A DNA stretch of 64,000 bases, taken from contig NZ_CP065958.1 in NCBI RefSeq assembly GCF_041270065.1, positions 4,526,001-4,590,000 of the forward strand. The letters are read 5' to 3'. Below are positions 45,343-53,613 of this stretch, piece by piece. The stretch is from Streptomyces fradiae. GTDB lineage: Bacteria; Actinomycetota; Actinomycetes; Streptomycetales; Streptomycetaceae. A program made the position numbers and the translations under genes. Numbering within the stretch: the stretch's first letter is position 1; the number at the start of each line of letters is the position of its first letter. The notes under the pieces are model-generated. The model ran no database searches. It saw only the letters and a list, made by a program, of their open reading frames with translations, and was not told the DNA's origin.

Positions 45343-46421
45343 CCCTCGATCTCGCGCGGGTTCCGCTGGCCGGGGCCCGTGTAGCGGGCCGAGGGGCGCA
45401 CGAGCCGCCCGGTGCGCTTCTGCTCCAGGATGTGCGCCGACCAGCCCGCCGTACGGGCGCAGGTGAACATCGACGTGAACATGTGCGCCGGGACCTCGGC
45501 GAAGTCGAGGACGATCGCCGCCCAGAACTCGACGTTCGTCGCCAGGACGCGGTCCGGGCGGCGGTTGTGCAGCTCCTCCAGGGCGGCCTTCTCCAGCGCC
45601 TCCGCCACCTCGAAGCGCGGCGCGGCCAGCTCGCGCGCCGTGCGGCGCAGCACGCGGGCGCGCGGGTCCTCGGCGCGGTAGACGCGGTGGCCGAAGCCCA
45701 TCAGGCGCTCGCCCCTGTCGAGGGCCTGCTTCACGTACGCCGTCGCGTCGCCCGTCCGCTCGATCTCCTCGATCATGCCGAGCACACGGGACGGCGCACC
45801 GCCGTGCAGCGGCCCGGACATCGCGCCGACCGCGCCCGAGAGGGCGGCGGCGACGTCGGCGCCGGTGGAGGCGATGACGCGCGCCGTGAAGGTGGAGGCG
45901 TTCATGCCGTGCTCGGCGGCCGAGGTCCAGTACGCGTCGACGGCCTTGACGTGCTTCGGGTCCGGCTCGCCGCGCCAGCGGATCATGAAGCGCTCGACGA
46001 TGGACTGCGCCTTGTCGATCTCGCTCTGCGGCACCATCGGCAGGCCCTGGCCGCGCGCGGACTGCGCGACGTACGACAGGGCCATGACGGCGGCGCGCGC
46101 GAGGTCGTCGCGGGCCTGCTCGGCGGAGATGTCGAGGAGCGGTTTCAGGCCCCAGACCGGCGCGAGCATGGCGAGCGCGGACTGCACGTCGACCCGGATG
46201 TCGCCGGAGTGCACCGGGATCGGGAACGGCTCGGCGGCCGGCAGGCCGGGGTTGAAGGCGCCGTCGACGAGCAGGCCCCAGACGTTGCCGAACGAGACGT
46301 GACCGACCAGGTCCTCGATGTCGACCCCGCGGTAGCGCAGCGCGCCGCCTTCCTTGTCGGGTTCGGCGATCTCCGTCTCGAACGCGACGACTCCTTCGAG
46401 CCCGGGTACGAAGTCGGACAT
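45321..46421 (-). CDS. Citrate synthase (second-type, CitA2-like)
   Basis: The 366-residue enzyme condenses oxaloacetate and acetyl-CoA. Catalytic elements are GPLHGGAPSRVL (His), GFGHRVYRAEDPRA (His) and the later TCARTAGWSAHILEQ segment with conserved Arg/Asp neighbours. It is shorter than the main TCA form. ATG 46421 is fixed by GAGGAG seven bases upstream. The leader carries two dyads (46444-46470 and 46472-46483). It is convergent with the oxygenase and divergent from pdxH. Confidence 0.9.
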   Translation of the reverse strand: MSDFVPGLEGVVAFETEIAEPDKEGGALRYRGVDIEDLVGHVSFGNVWGLLVDGAFNPGLPAAEPFPIPVHSGDIRVDVQSALAMLAPVWGLKPLLDISAEQARDDLARAAVMALSYVAQSARGQGLPMVPQSEIDKAQSIVERFMIRWRGEPDPKHVKAVDAYWTSAAEHGMNASTFTARVIASTGADVAAALSGAVGAMSGPLHGGAPSRVLGMIEEIERTGDATAYVKQALDRGERLMGFGHRVYRAEDPRARVLRRTARELAAPRFEVAEALEKAALEELHNRRPDRVLATNVEFWAAIVLDFAEVPAHMFTSMFTCARTAGWSAHILEQKRTGRLVRPSARYTGPGQRNPREIEGYSDIAS

Positions 46422-46443
46422 GGGGCGGCTCCTCAATCGTGGG

Positions 46444-46483
46444 GATCGGTCGTTCGGGGAACGACTGATCGATGATCAATCAT
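46444..46483. promoter_or_regulatory. Dyads in the citrate synthase leader
   Basis: GATCGGTCGTTC (46444-46455) pairs with GAACGACTGATC (46459-46470) with one mismatch around GGG. ATGATCAATCAT (46472-46483) is a second, shorter dyad. They lie 23-62 bases before the ATG at 46421 and could be operators or a leader hairpin. Confidence 0.5.
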
Positions 46484-46647
46484 TCGGCGGTTGGTTGGCA
46501 GGACGCAACAGGGATCCAGCGCATGAGTCTGTACGGTTCCGATGATGCGGGGAAGCGTGACATCCGGCACACTGCGCCGTTCCGGGGACGGAGGGTTAAC
46601 GGCACGCGGTGCCGGGCAAACTCCGCCACTGCGGCAGGATGGAGCCC

Positions 46648-47322
46648 GTGACCGACGCCCTCGATCCCGACGCTCTCGATCCCGCCGACATGCGCGAGGT
46701 GTACCGGACCATGGAGCTGACCGTGGCCGATCTCGCCCCGGACCCGGTCGAGCAGTTCGCGCACTGGTTCAAGGAGACCGCCGCCAACCCGGCGATCCAC
46801 GAGCCGAACGCCATGGTCGTCTCCACCGCCGCCCCCGACGGCCGCCCGTCCTCCCGTACGGTGCTGCTCAAGCACTACGACCAGGCCGGCTTCGTCTTCT
46901 TCACCAACTACGGCTCGCGCAAGGGCCGGGAGCTGACGGCCAATCCGTACGTCTCGCTGCTCTTCCCCTGGCACCCGCTGGCCCGCCAGGTGATCGTCAC
47001 CGGCCGCGCCGAGCGCACCGGCCGGGACGAGACGGTCGCCTACTTCCGCACCCGGCCGCACGGCTCCCAGCTGGGCGCCTGGGCCAGCCACCAGTCCACG
47101 GTGATCGAGTCCCGCGCCGAGCTGCTCGCCCGTTACGAGGAGCTGCACACCCGCTACCCGGAGGGCGAGCAGGTCCCGGTGCCGCCGGAGTGGGGCGGCT
47201 TCCGGGTGGTGCCGGACGCGGTCGAGTTCTGGCAGGGCCACGAGAACCGGCTGCACGACCGGCTGCGGTACGTACGGGACGGGGACGGGGAGGCCTGGCG
47301 GGTCGAGCGCCTCTCCCCCTGA
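46648..47322 (+). CDS. pdxH: Pyridoxamine 5'-phosphate oxidase
   Basis: The 224-residue flavoenzyme oxidises pyridoxine/pyridoxamine 5'-phosphate to PLP. Family blocks are [60 protein letters not shown] and the C-terminal [16 protein letters not shown] 46648 and ATG 46639 are both possible; CAGGAT seven bases before the GTG suggests a leaderless start. It is divergent from citrate synthase and followed by a small hairpin at 47342-47362. Confidence 0.93.
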   Translation: MTDALDPDALDPADMREVYRTMELTVADLAPDPVEQFAHWFKETAANPAIHEPNAMVVSTAAPDGRPSSRTVLLKHYDQAGFVFFTNYGSRKGRELTANPYVSLLFPWHPLARQVIVTGRAERTGRDETVAYFRTRPHGSQLGAWASHQSTVIESRAELLARYEELHTRYPEGEQVPVPPEWGGFRVVPDAVEFWQGHENRLHDRLRYVRDGDGEAWRVERLSP

Positions 47323-47341
47323 GGGCCCGAGGAGTTACGGC

Positions 47342-47362
47342 CCCGGGACTCACGGTCCCGGG
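47342..47362. terminator. Terminator candidate between pdxH and the SRPBCC gene
   Basis: CCCGGGAC (47342-47349) pairs with GTCCCGGG (47355-47362) with a 5-base loop, between two convergent genes. The right arm lies inside the 3' end of the SRPBCC gene. Confidence 0.45.
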
Positions 47363-47826
47363 AAACGCGCCGCCAGCCGCGCCATCCCCCGCTCCAGCTC
47401 CCGGCGCGCGCCGAACGGTACGAGCGCGGCGCGCCCGGGCACCCGTACGCCCCCGGTGAGCGCCACCCGCGTGCCCCCGCCGTCCTCCGCCGCGGCGGCC
47501 ATGCCGACCACCAGGAACCGGCTCTGCAGCCAGCACCAGCCGGGCCGCAGCACCCCGTGGAGCCGGGCGCGCATCCCGTAACGGCTGCGGGCGAGGGCCT
47601 CGACGCGCTCGCCGTCGACGCGCAGCACGCGCACGGTCCGCATGTCGGGCTGGAAGTCGCCGAAGCCGCCTTCGAGGTCGCTCATGACGGCCCACACGTC
47701 GGCGGGGTCGGCGGGCAGCACCCGCTCGACGAGGCGCGCGCCGCGGACGGCGCCGGCCATGACGCGCAGCCGCCGCACGGGATCGAGAACATCGGCGCAG
47801 TTCAGGTCCGTGTTGTCATCCGTCAT
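47350..47826 (-). CDS. SRPBCC-family protein
   Basis: The 158-residue protein has the START/SRPBCC look: RVLPADPADVWAVMSDLEGGFGDFQPDMRTVRVLRVDGER, VLRPGWCWLQSRFLVVG and a C-terminal helix ARRELERGMARLAARFPG. Such folds bind hydrophobic ligands or act as cyclase-like enzymes; the ligand is unknown. Its ATG overlaps the sigma-factor stop by ATGA, so it is translationally coupled to the sigma gene and may be its effector or antagonist. Confidence 0.82.
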   Translation of the reverse strand: MTDDNTDLNCADVLDPVRRLRVMAGAVRGARLVERVLPADPADVWAVMSDLEGGFGDFQPDMRTVRVLRVDGERVEALARSRYGMRARLHGVLRPGWCWLQSRFLVVGMAAAAEDGGGTRVALTGGVRVPGRAALVPFGARRELERGMARLAARFPGP

Positions 47827-48335
47827 GCGGACCACGCCTTTCGGAAGCTCTGCCGGGCCCGGTGCAGCCGGGACTTGGCGGTACCGGCGGGAATGCCGAG
47901 GACGGCCGCGGCGGCCTCCTCGTCGAGCCCTTCGACATCGCGCAGCACGAGCACGGCCCGGTGCTCGGGCGACAGCCGGGCGAGTACGTCCCCGATGTCG
48001 GCGGCCAGCTGCGGATCGCCCCGCTGCGGCACCTCGGCGAGCCCGTCCGGCGCGGGCCGTTCACGGGCGGCCCGCCGGGCCACCCGTACCGCCTCCCGTA
48101 CGGCGATCGTCCGCACCCAGCCGTACAGCGTCGCCGGATCGCGCAGCTTGCGCAGCGAGCGGAAGACGGCGAGGAGCGCCTCCTGGGCGGCGTCGGGGCC
48201 GTCGTCGAGGGCGATCGGGCCGCACACGCGCGTGACGTACGGGGTGAGGTGGTCGAGGAGCTCGTGCAGGGCGAGGGTGTCGCCGCGCCGGGCGGCCCGG
48301 GCGAGCGCGACACCCCGCTCAGCGCCGGAGTTCAC
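47823..48335 (-). CDS. ECF-type sigma-70 factor
   Basis: The 170-residue protein has region 2 (HELLDHLTPYVTRVCGPIALDDGPDAAQEALLAVFRSLRKLRD, with LYGWVRTIAVREAV) and region 4 (LARLSPEHRAVLVLRDVEGLDEEAAAAVLGIPAGTAKSRLHRARQSFR). This is an extracytoplasmic-function-like sigma factor. No anti-sigma factor is recognisable; the preceding DUF3995 membrane protein (overlapping by 17 bases) and the following SRPBCC protein are its only neighbours. GTG 48335. Confidence 0.9.
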   Translation of the reverse strand: MNSGAERGVALARAARRGDTLALHELLDHLTPYVTRVCGPIALDDGPDAAQEALLAVFRSLRKLRDPATLYGWVRTIAVREAVRVARRAARERPAPDGLAEVPQRGDPQLAADIGDVLARLSPEHRAVLVLRDVEGLDEEAAAAVLGIPAGTAKSRLHRARQSFRKAWSA

Positions 48336-48747
48336 GGGCCACCGCCCCGCCGAGTACGAGGCAGAGCGGGGTGTACGCGAGCGCGTTCAGCCACGGGAAC
48401 ACGGCACCCGACCCGTCCTTGCCGGCGACGATCCAGACGACCCCGACGGCGCCGCGCAGCAGCAGCCCGCCGGCGAAGACGGCGGTCCCGAGCCGGGCGA
48501 GCCGCGCGAACCGGCCCCCGCGCCCCCATGCGTACGTCCCCACGCACACCGCCCCCACGGCCTCGATCACGGCGAGCGGCAGTACGACCGCGGGTCCGAA
48601 GGACACCACGCTCCCCAGGACCGCGAGCGAGAGCCCCCGCTCGTCGGCCGCGGGCCACACGGCGCCCGTCGCCCAGTACACGTGCAGGAGCGCGAGCACT
48701 CCGAGCAGCACTGCCCCGCCCCGCGCGGCCATGCGGTTGTCCCTCAC
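48319..48747 (-). CDS. DUF3995-type membrane protein
   Basis: The 142-residue protein has four hydrophobic helices (AVLLGVLALLHVYWATGAVWP; LAVLGSVVSFGPAVVLPLAVIEAVGAVCVG; LARLGTAVFAGGLLLRGAVGVVWIVAG; WLNALAYTPLCLVLGGAV), matching DUF3995. GTG 48747 has GGGGAGG six bases upstream. It is the first gene of the operon with the sigma factor and SRPBCC genes, and overlaps the sigma start. A membrane sensor role is possible but unproved. Confidence 0.82.
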   Translation of the reverse strand: MRDNRMAARGGAVLLGVLALLHVYWATGAVWPAADERGLSLAVLGSVVSFGPAVVLPLAVIEAVGAVCVGTYAWGRGGRFARLARLGTAVFAGGLLLRGAVGVVWIVAGKDGSGAVFPWLNALAYTPLCLVLGGAVARELRR

Positions 48748-48961
48748 GGATTCCTCCCCTGTGTCCCCGGTCGAACCGACACCCAGAGGAGGAGACGAGT
48801 ACGCGGAACGTTCCCTGTGACGTGCGCCACAGCTGATCCGGTCCCGGAAACGCAGGCGACCCGTGGGCCTTGGTCCCGTCCGCCTAGGCGCCTAGGTCGG
48901 GCGGGAGCCGGCCGGACTGACCGGCGGCCCACGGGTCGGGTGACTGCGATGATGTCGGCAG

Positions 48962-49001
48962 AAGGCCTGCCGAGGTGCACAAGAGTGCGACGGCAGGCCT
49001 T
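48962..49001 (-). terminator. Terminator of the 12-codon unit
   Basis: AAGGCCTGCCG (48962-48972) pairs perfectly with CGGCAGGCCTT (48991-49001). An inner GCAC/GTGC stem folds the 18-base loop. It starts at the TAA of the 12-codon frame, so termination follows translation at once. Confidence 0.7.
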
Positions 49002-49038
49002 AGCCCGCAGTCACCTCACGAGTCCGAAAAGAAACCAT
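49000..49038 (-). CDS. 12-codon ORF with an extended Shine-Dalgarno sequence
   Basis: ATG (49036-49038) to TAA (49000-49002) encodes MVSFRTREVTAG. It has its own promoter (49072-49100), an exceptionally complete ribosome binding sequence (49045-49059) and a terminator (48962-49001), so the whole transcript is about 100 nt. The start codon lies in the loop of a hairpin formed by TCCGAAAA (49023-49030) and TTTTCGGA (49040-49047). The peptide has no recognisable family. Alternatively the RNA itself is functional, acting as an SD-like ligand of 30S ribosomes, and the peptide is incidental. Confidence 0.5.
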   Translation of the reverse strand: MVSFRTREVTAG

Positions 49039-49044
49039 GTTTTC

Positions 49045-49059
49045 GGATCACCTCCTTTC
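49045..49059 (-). promoter_or_regulatory. Extended Shine-Dalgarno (perfect 16S 3'-end complement)
   Basis: On the minus strand the RNA reads GAAAGGAGGUGAUCC, complementary over 15 bases to the 3' end of 16S rRNA, which ends in GGAUCACCUCCUUUC-U. Ordinary genes in this window use 4-7 bases of this match. The AGGAGG core is 12 bases from the ATG. Confidence 0.8.
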
Positions 49060-49071
49060 GCGTGTGACCAC

Positions 49072-49100
49072 ACACTAAGAAGCCGCTTCCGCTCGCTCAA
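49072..49100 (-). promoter_or_regulatory. Promoter of the 12-codon unit
   Basis: -35 TTGAGC (49095-49100) and -10 TAGTGT (49072-49077) are 17 bases apart on the minus strand, a good vegetative-type promoter. Transcription should begin near 49065, six bases before the Shine-Dalgarno sequence. Confidence 0.65.
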
Positions 49101-49179
49101 CCCATTTTCCGGAAGCTGTTTTTTCGGCAACGGGCTGTGTCCTGGGTCACGTTTCCAGTTGAATGAAGCGGGGGTGTCG

Positions 49180-50502
49180 ATGACTGCTTCGACGGCGAGT
49201 GTTCCTGGGGCGGATCTTCCCGGGGCGGACCTGCTGGCCGCCCTGCTCGACGGGATGGACGCGGCGCTGTGCGCGCTCGACGCCACGGGCAGAGTGACCC
49301 ACTGGAACCGGGAGGCCGAGCGGATCCTCGGCTGGAGCGCCGGCGAGGCGGTCGGGCGGCAGGGCTTCGACGGCTGGGCGGCGCGCAGCGCGGACGCCGC
49401 GGACATCGCGGCGCGGCTGCGGGGCGCGATGACCGCGCCGGGACGCCAGGTGCACGAGTTCGCGCTGCTGCGGAAGGACGGCGGGCGGGTCCTGGTCCGT
49501 ACCCAGACGGCGGGGGTGCGGGGCGCGGACGGCGGCCCGGCGGGGGTGTACTGCGCCTTCAGCGAGGTGCACGTACAGATCGACCTGGAGCGCTCGCTCG
49601 CGCTGAGCGAGGCGCTGTTCGCGGACGCCGCGTGGGGCGTGGTCCTGGTCGACGTGGACCTGCGGCCGGCCGTGGTGAACGCGCACGCGGCCCGGGCGCT
49701 CGGCGCGGCGCGCGGTTCGCTGCTCGGGCGGCCGCTCGGCGAGCTGGTCACCCAGGGCGTGGAGGAGCTGGAGGGCGCCCTCCAGCACGTGCTCGCCGCG
49801 GGCTCCCCGGCGGCGCCCGCCGACGTGTGGGTCACCCTGCGCGGTGCGCGCGGCGAGCGCCGCCGCTGCTGGCGCTGCGGTTTCGTCCGGCTCGCCTCGC
49901 CGCTGGCGGAGGGGCCGGAGCCGGTGCCGCTGGGGGTGGCCTGGCTGTTCCAGGACGTCACGGAGGACCGGCTGGCCGCGCAGGACGCGGACCGGCTGCG
50001 TTTCCGCTGGAGCCAGCTGCACCGGGCGGGCGCGGCGGCCGCCGAGGTCGAGGACCCGGTGCGGGCCGCCGCGGTGCTGCTCGACTTCGCGCTCGCCGGT
50101 TTCGCCGACCACGTCCTGGTGGACCGCGCGACCCCGGAGGGACGCCTGGTCCGCGCCCTCGCCACCCCGTCCGGCGCCCCCGGCCCGGTCGCCCCGCTCA
50201 CCACCGCCGGCATCCCCCTGCGCTACGCCCCCTCCCACCCCGCCGTCCGGGCCCTCGCCCGCCCCGGCACCACCCGCACCAGCACCACCCCCGGCACCGA
50301 CCGCCTCTGGCCCCCCGACGCCGCCCACGCCCTCTGCGTCCCCCTCCGCTCCCGCGCCCGCACCCTCGGCATCACCACCTTCCTCCGCTCCCCGGCCCGC
50401 CCCGCCTTCGAACGCGAGGACACGGAGTACGCGGAGACGGTCGCGTCCCGGGTCGCGGCGGCGCTGGACGGGGCGGGGGAGTGGGGCGCGGGTCTGGCTT
50501 GA
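49180..50502 (+). CDS. PAS/GAF sensory protein
   Basis: The 440-residue soluble protein has two PAS-like domains (ALLDGMDAALCALDATGRVTHWNREAERILGWSAGEAVG; LFADAAWGVVLVDVDLRPAVVNAHAARALGA) and a C-terminal GAF-like domain ending in AFEREDTEYAETVASRVAAALDGAG. In streptomycetes this N-terminal layout usually leads to a PP2C phosphatase, which is absent here. ATG 49180 (GTG 49174 alternative) follows GGGGG. It may be a signal sensor acting through a separate partner. Confidence 0.82.
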   Translation: MTASTASVPGADLPGADLLAALLDGMDAALCALDATGRVTHWNREAERILGWSAGEAVGRQGFDGWAARSADAADIAARLRGAMTAPGRQVHEFALLRKDGGRVLVRTQTAGVRGADGGPAGVYCAFSEVHVQIDLERSLALSEALFADAAWGVVLVDVDLRPAVVNAHAARALGAARGSLLGRPLGELVTQGVEELEGALQHVLAAGSPAAPADVWVTLRGARGERRRCWRCGFVRLASPLAEGPEPVPLGVAWLFQDVTEDRLAAQDADRLRFRWSQLHRAGAAAAEVEDPVRAAAVLLDFALAGFADHVLVDRATPEGRLVRALATPSGAPGPVAPLTTAGIPLRYAPSHPAVRALARPGTTRTSTTPGTDRLWPPDAAHALCVPLRSRARTLGITTFLRSPARPAFEREDTEYAETVASRVAAALDGAGEWGAGLA

Positions 50503-50630
50503 ACTGGTTTGCGAGTGGCTTGAACGCCCCCTGTGGATAACTCGATCCGCGATGTCGCTCGCCTGTGCGATCATCACGTCGAACTGCTGACTGATCACCG
50601 CTCTGATCACTGCTCCTGGGGGGACCGGGA

Positions 50631-53549
50631 ATGCAACAACCGTCGTCGGTCACGGCGACCAGATCCGCGCCGTACACCGCTCTGCTCGCCACGCTCACGC
50701 TCGTGCTGTCCTTGCTGCTTCCGCTCGTCGCCACGGCTCCGGCCACCGCCGCCACGGCGGAGACCGCGTGCACCCAGACGACGGACGCCGTCGCCGGCTA
50801 CAACCGGGGCACCCTCGACTCCGTCGAGGAAGTCGATTGTCTGAAGCTGCCGTTCCCCGCGGGCGCGGTGATCGTGGCGGTCGCGGACCGGATGGTCGGC
50901 TCATGGAGCCCCGCGATGGCGATCGTCGACGCGACCGGAGCCACCGTCTGCGCGACCGCGGCGACCCGGTACGGCACCTGCAGCCTGAGCGGCACCGCCC
51001 CGCACTACGCCAAGGCGTACACGGTGGCCGGAAGCGTGCCGCCGGGCTCGTCGTACGGCCTGTTCCTCCAGCGCGTCGACGAGATCGCCGACGGCACGGG
51101 GGCCTGCCCGACCCTCCCGGCCGGCGACTTCACGACGGCCACCGCCACGACCCCCTTCTCGACCGCGGACGGCGCCTTCGCGCGCTGCGCCGACATCCCG
51201 GCCTCCGCCCACTCGGCGAAGGAGCTCGTCCAGATCCAGAAGGTGTCCGTCACCAAGGACTCCAACGCCCGGTTCTGGGTGGTCGAGGACACCGGTCGCC
51301 AGGTCTGCGAGGAGCCGGACTACCGCAACGGCTGGGCCGCCTGCGCCCTGGCCGCGGGTAAGTCCTACCGCGTGGTCGTCGCCGGAGAGGGCACGCCCGG
51401 CGCGTTCGACCTCGTCCGCCGCGACGTCACCGGGACCGCCAAGGGCTGCGAGCCCACCCCGGCGACGGCCGTCGGCGCCCCGGCCGCCACGGGCACACTG
51501 CCCGCGCCCGGCACGCCCGTCTGCCGCCAGGTGACCACGCCCGACACCGCCGACGTGCTGTACCTGAACGAGCGGGACGGCTTCAACGACGCCCGCCACA
51601 CCGTGTTCGGCCCGACCGGCGGGCTCGCGTGCAACACCACGTACGAGGACTGCGGGGCCATGGGCGCGACCCGCTACCAGGTCGTCATCACCCCGTCGTG
51701 GCACAGCATCCACGCCGGCCAGCCCTACCGCCTCGACGCCCAGCGCATCGCCGGCGCGGGCGGGCCTGCTCCGGAGTGCGCCCGCCCGGCGAACATCAGC
51801 TACGGCTACGGGCCGCTCACCGGCGTTCTCGACGAGCAGCACACCGCGGTGTGCGCGGGCCTGGAGACGTACCAGCACGACCGGTACGACGCGGTGGTCA
51901 AGGACACCGAGACGGAGGGCCGGGGTGCGACCCTGTCCCTCTACGACAAGAGCGTCGACCGCTGCGACGACCGGGACACCGAGATCGACTGCTACCTCGG
52001 CGACTGGATCACGGGCGTGCCGAAGCCGACCGTGATGGTCCTCGGGCTGCGCGAATGGACCTCGCGGACCGCGTACTCCGCCGAGCTGGTCTGCACCGCG
52101 CCGGTGTGCGGCGCCGACCCCGTCACGTTCCGCTCGGTGGATCCCACCACCGCCGCGAGCGGCACCAAGGCACGAGTGGTCCTGTCGGGAACGGCACTCA
52201 ACGCCGACTACCACCGGCTGCGGATCGAGCACCCGTCCGGTGCGAGGGTCGAGAGCACGACGGTGTCCGTGGACACCAGCCGTGACGCGCTCGTCGCCGA
52301 CTTCGACCTGACCGGCGCACCCGCCGGCGTGTGGACCCTCTCGGCCGTGAACACCCGGGTCGTGGCGGAGGGCGAGGTCACCCCACTCGGCACCTTCTCG
52401 GTCACCAAGCCCGGCACGGCGGGCCTCGGCGTCTACCACCCCATGACGCCGACCCGGCTCATGGACACCCGGTCCGGCCTCGGCGTCCGCAAGGGCAAGG
52501 TCGGCCAGGGCGAGACGGTCACGCTCCAGGTCGCCGGCAAGAGCGGCGTGCCGCCGGTCGGGGTGACGGCCGTGGTGTTGAACGTGACCGCGACCGCGCC
52601 GACCGTGGGCAGTTTCGTGTCCGTGTATCCGTCCGGGACGGCTCGGGCCTCGGCGTCGAATCTGAACTTCGTCGCCGGGCAGACGATCCCCAACCTCGTC
52701 GTCGTGCCGGTCGGCGCGGACGGGAAGGTCGCGTTCTACAACAAGAACGGGTCCGTCGATCTGATCGCGGACGTCGCCGGTTACTACGTCACGGACGGCT
52801 CGGGCGCCACGTACCAGCCCGTCACTCCCAACCGCCTGATGGACACCCGGTCCGGGCTCGGGGTCGCCAAGGCGAAGGTCGGGGCAGGGCAGAGCGTCGA
52901 CCTCCAGGTGACCGGTAAGGGCGGGGTGCCGGCGAGCGGGGTGACGGCCGTGGTCATGAACGTGACCGCGACCGGGCCGACAGCGGGGAGCTTCGTGTCC
53001 GTGTATCCGTCGGGGACGGCTCGTACGTCCGCGTCGAATCTGAACTTCGTCGCCGGGCAGACGATCCCCAACCTCGTCGTCGTCCCCGTCGGCGCGGACG
53101 GCAAGGTGACCTTCTACAACAAGAACGGGTCCGTGGACCTGCTCGCCGACGTGGCCGGTTACTTCACCATGGACGCGACGGGATCCGCCTACAAGCCGAT
53201 GGCCCCGACCCGGCTCATGGACACCCGGAGCGGGCTCGGGGTGCCGAAGGCGAAGGTCGGGCCGGACGGGACGGTCACGCTGGCGGTGGCCGGGCAGGGC
53301 GGGATACCGGCGACCGGGGTGACGGCCGTGGTCATGAACGTGACGGCGGTCGCGCCGACCGCGGGCAGCTTCGTGGCCGTCTTCCCGGACGGGACCACCC
53401 GCACCTCCGCGTCGAACCTGAACTTCACCGCCGGGACCACGATCCCCAACCTCGTCGTGGTGCCCGTGGTGAACGGGAAGGTGAGTTTCTACAACAAGAG
53501 CGGGTACGTGGATCTGCTGGCGGATGTCGCCGGCTACTACGTCTCGTAG
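50631..53549 (+). CDS. Large secreted protein with three C-terminal 126-aa repeats
   Basis: The 972-residue precursor has a Sec signal (cleavage near residue 41, ATAATA). The middle carries Cys pairs and an IPT/TIG-like segment (residues about 500-590). Three 126-residue repeats follow from residue 602 (TPTRLMDTRSGLGV ... GSVDLIADVAGYYV). This repeat occurs in other actinobacterial secreted proteins; its role is unknown. GGGGGGA precedes the ATG. It probably acts at the cell surface or outside the cell. A strong terminator follows. Confidence 0.85.
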   Translation: MQQPSSVTATRSAPYTALLATLTLVLSLLLPLVATAPATAATAETACTQTTDAVAGYNRGTLDSVEEVDCLKLPFPAGAVIVAVADRMVGSWSPAMAIVDATGATVCATAATRYGTCSLSGTAPHYAKAYTVAGSVPPGSSYGLFLQRVDEIADGTGACPTLPAGDFTTATATTPFSTADGAFARCADIPASAHSAKELVQIQKVSVTKDSNARFWVVEDTGRQVCEEPDYRNGWAACALAAGKSYRVVVAGEGTPGAFDLVRRDVTGTAKGCEPTPATAVGAPAATGTLPAPGTPVCRQVTTPDTADVLYLNERDGFNDARHTVFGPTGGLACNTTYEDCGAMGATRYQVVITPSWHSIHAGQPYRLDAQRIAGAGGPAPECARPANISYGYGPLTGVLDEQHTAVCAGLETYQHDRYDAVVKDTETEGRGATLSLYDKSVDRCDDRDTEIDCYLGDWITGVPKPTVMVLGLREWTSRTAYSAELVCTAPVCGADPVTFRSVDPTTAASGTKARVVLSGTALNADYHRLRIEHPSGARVESTTVSVDTSRDALVADFDLTGAPAGVWTLSAVNTRVVAEGEVTPLGTFSVTKPGTAGLGVYHPMTPTRLMDTRSGLGVRKGKVGQGETVTLQVAGKSGVPPVGVTAVVLNVTATAPTVGSFVSVYPSGTARASASNLNFVAGQTIPNLVVVPVGADGKVAFYNKNGSVDLIADVAGYYVTDGSGATYQPVTPNRLMDTRSGLGVAKAKVGAGQSVDLQVTGKGGVPASGVTAVVMNVTATGPTAGSFVSVYPSGTARTSASNLNFVAGQTIPNLVVVPVGADGKVTFYNKNGSVDLLADVAGYFTMDATGSAYKPMAPTRLMDTRSGLGVPKAKVGPDGTVTLAVAGQGGIPATGVTAVVMNVTAVAPTAGSFVAVFPDGTTRTSASNLNFTAGTTIPNLVVVPVVNGKVSFYNKSGYVDLLADVAGYYVS

Positions 53550-53562
53550 GACCTGACACAAA

Positions 53563-53602
53563 ACTCGGGGGCCGCGGCGAGTTCTCGCCGCGGCCCCCGA
53601 GT
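53563..53602. terminator. Bidirectional terminator after the repeat protein
   Basis: A perfect 19-base stem (53563-53581 with 53584-53602) with a minimal loop separates the convergent repeat-protein and SIS genes. Confidence 0.8.
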
Positions 53603-53613
53603 CGTTTCCGGTC

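Noticed and set aside
49045..49059. 15-base identity to the 16S rRNA 3' end as an rRNA fragment
   Set aside because: Only the anti-Shine-Dalgarno end matches and it is positioned as a ribosome binding site on the other strand, so it is not an rRNA gene.
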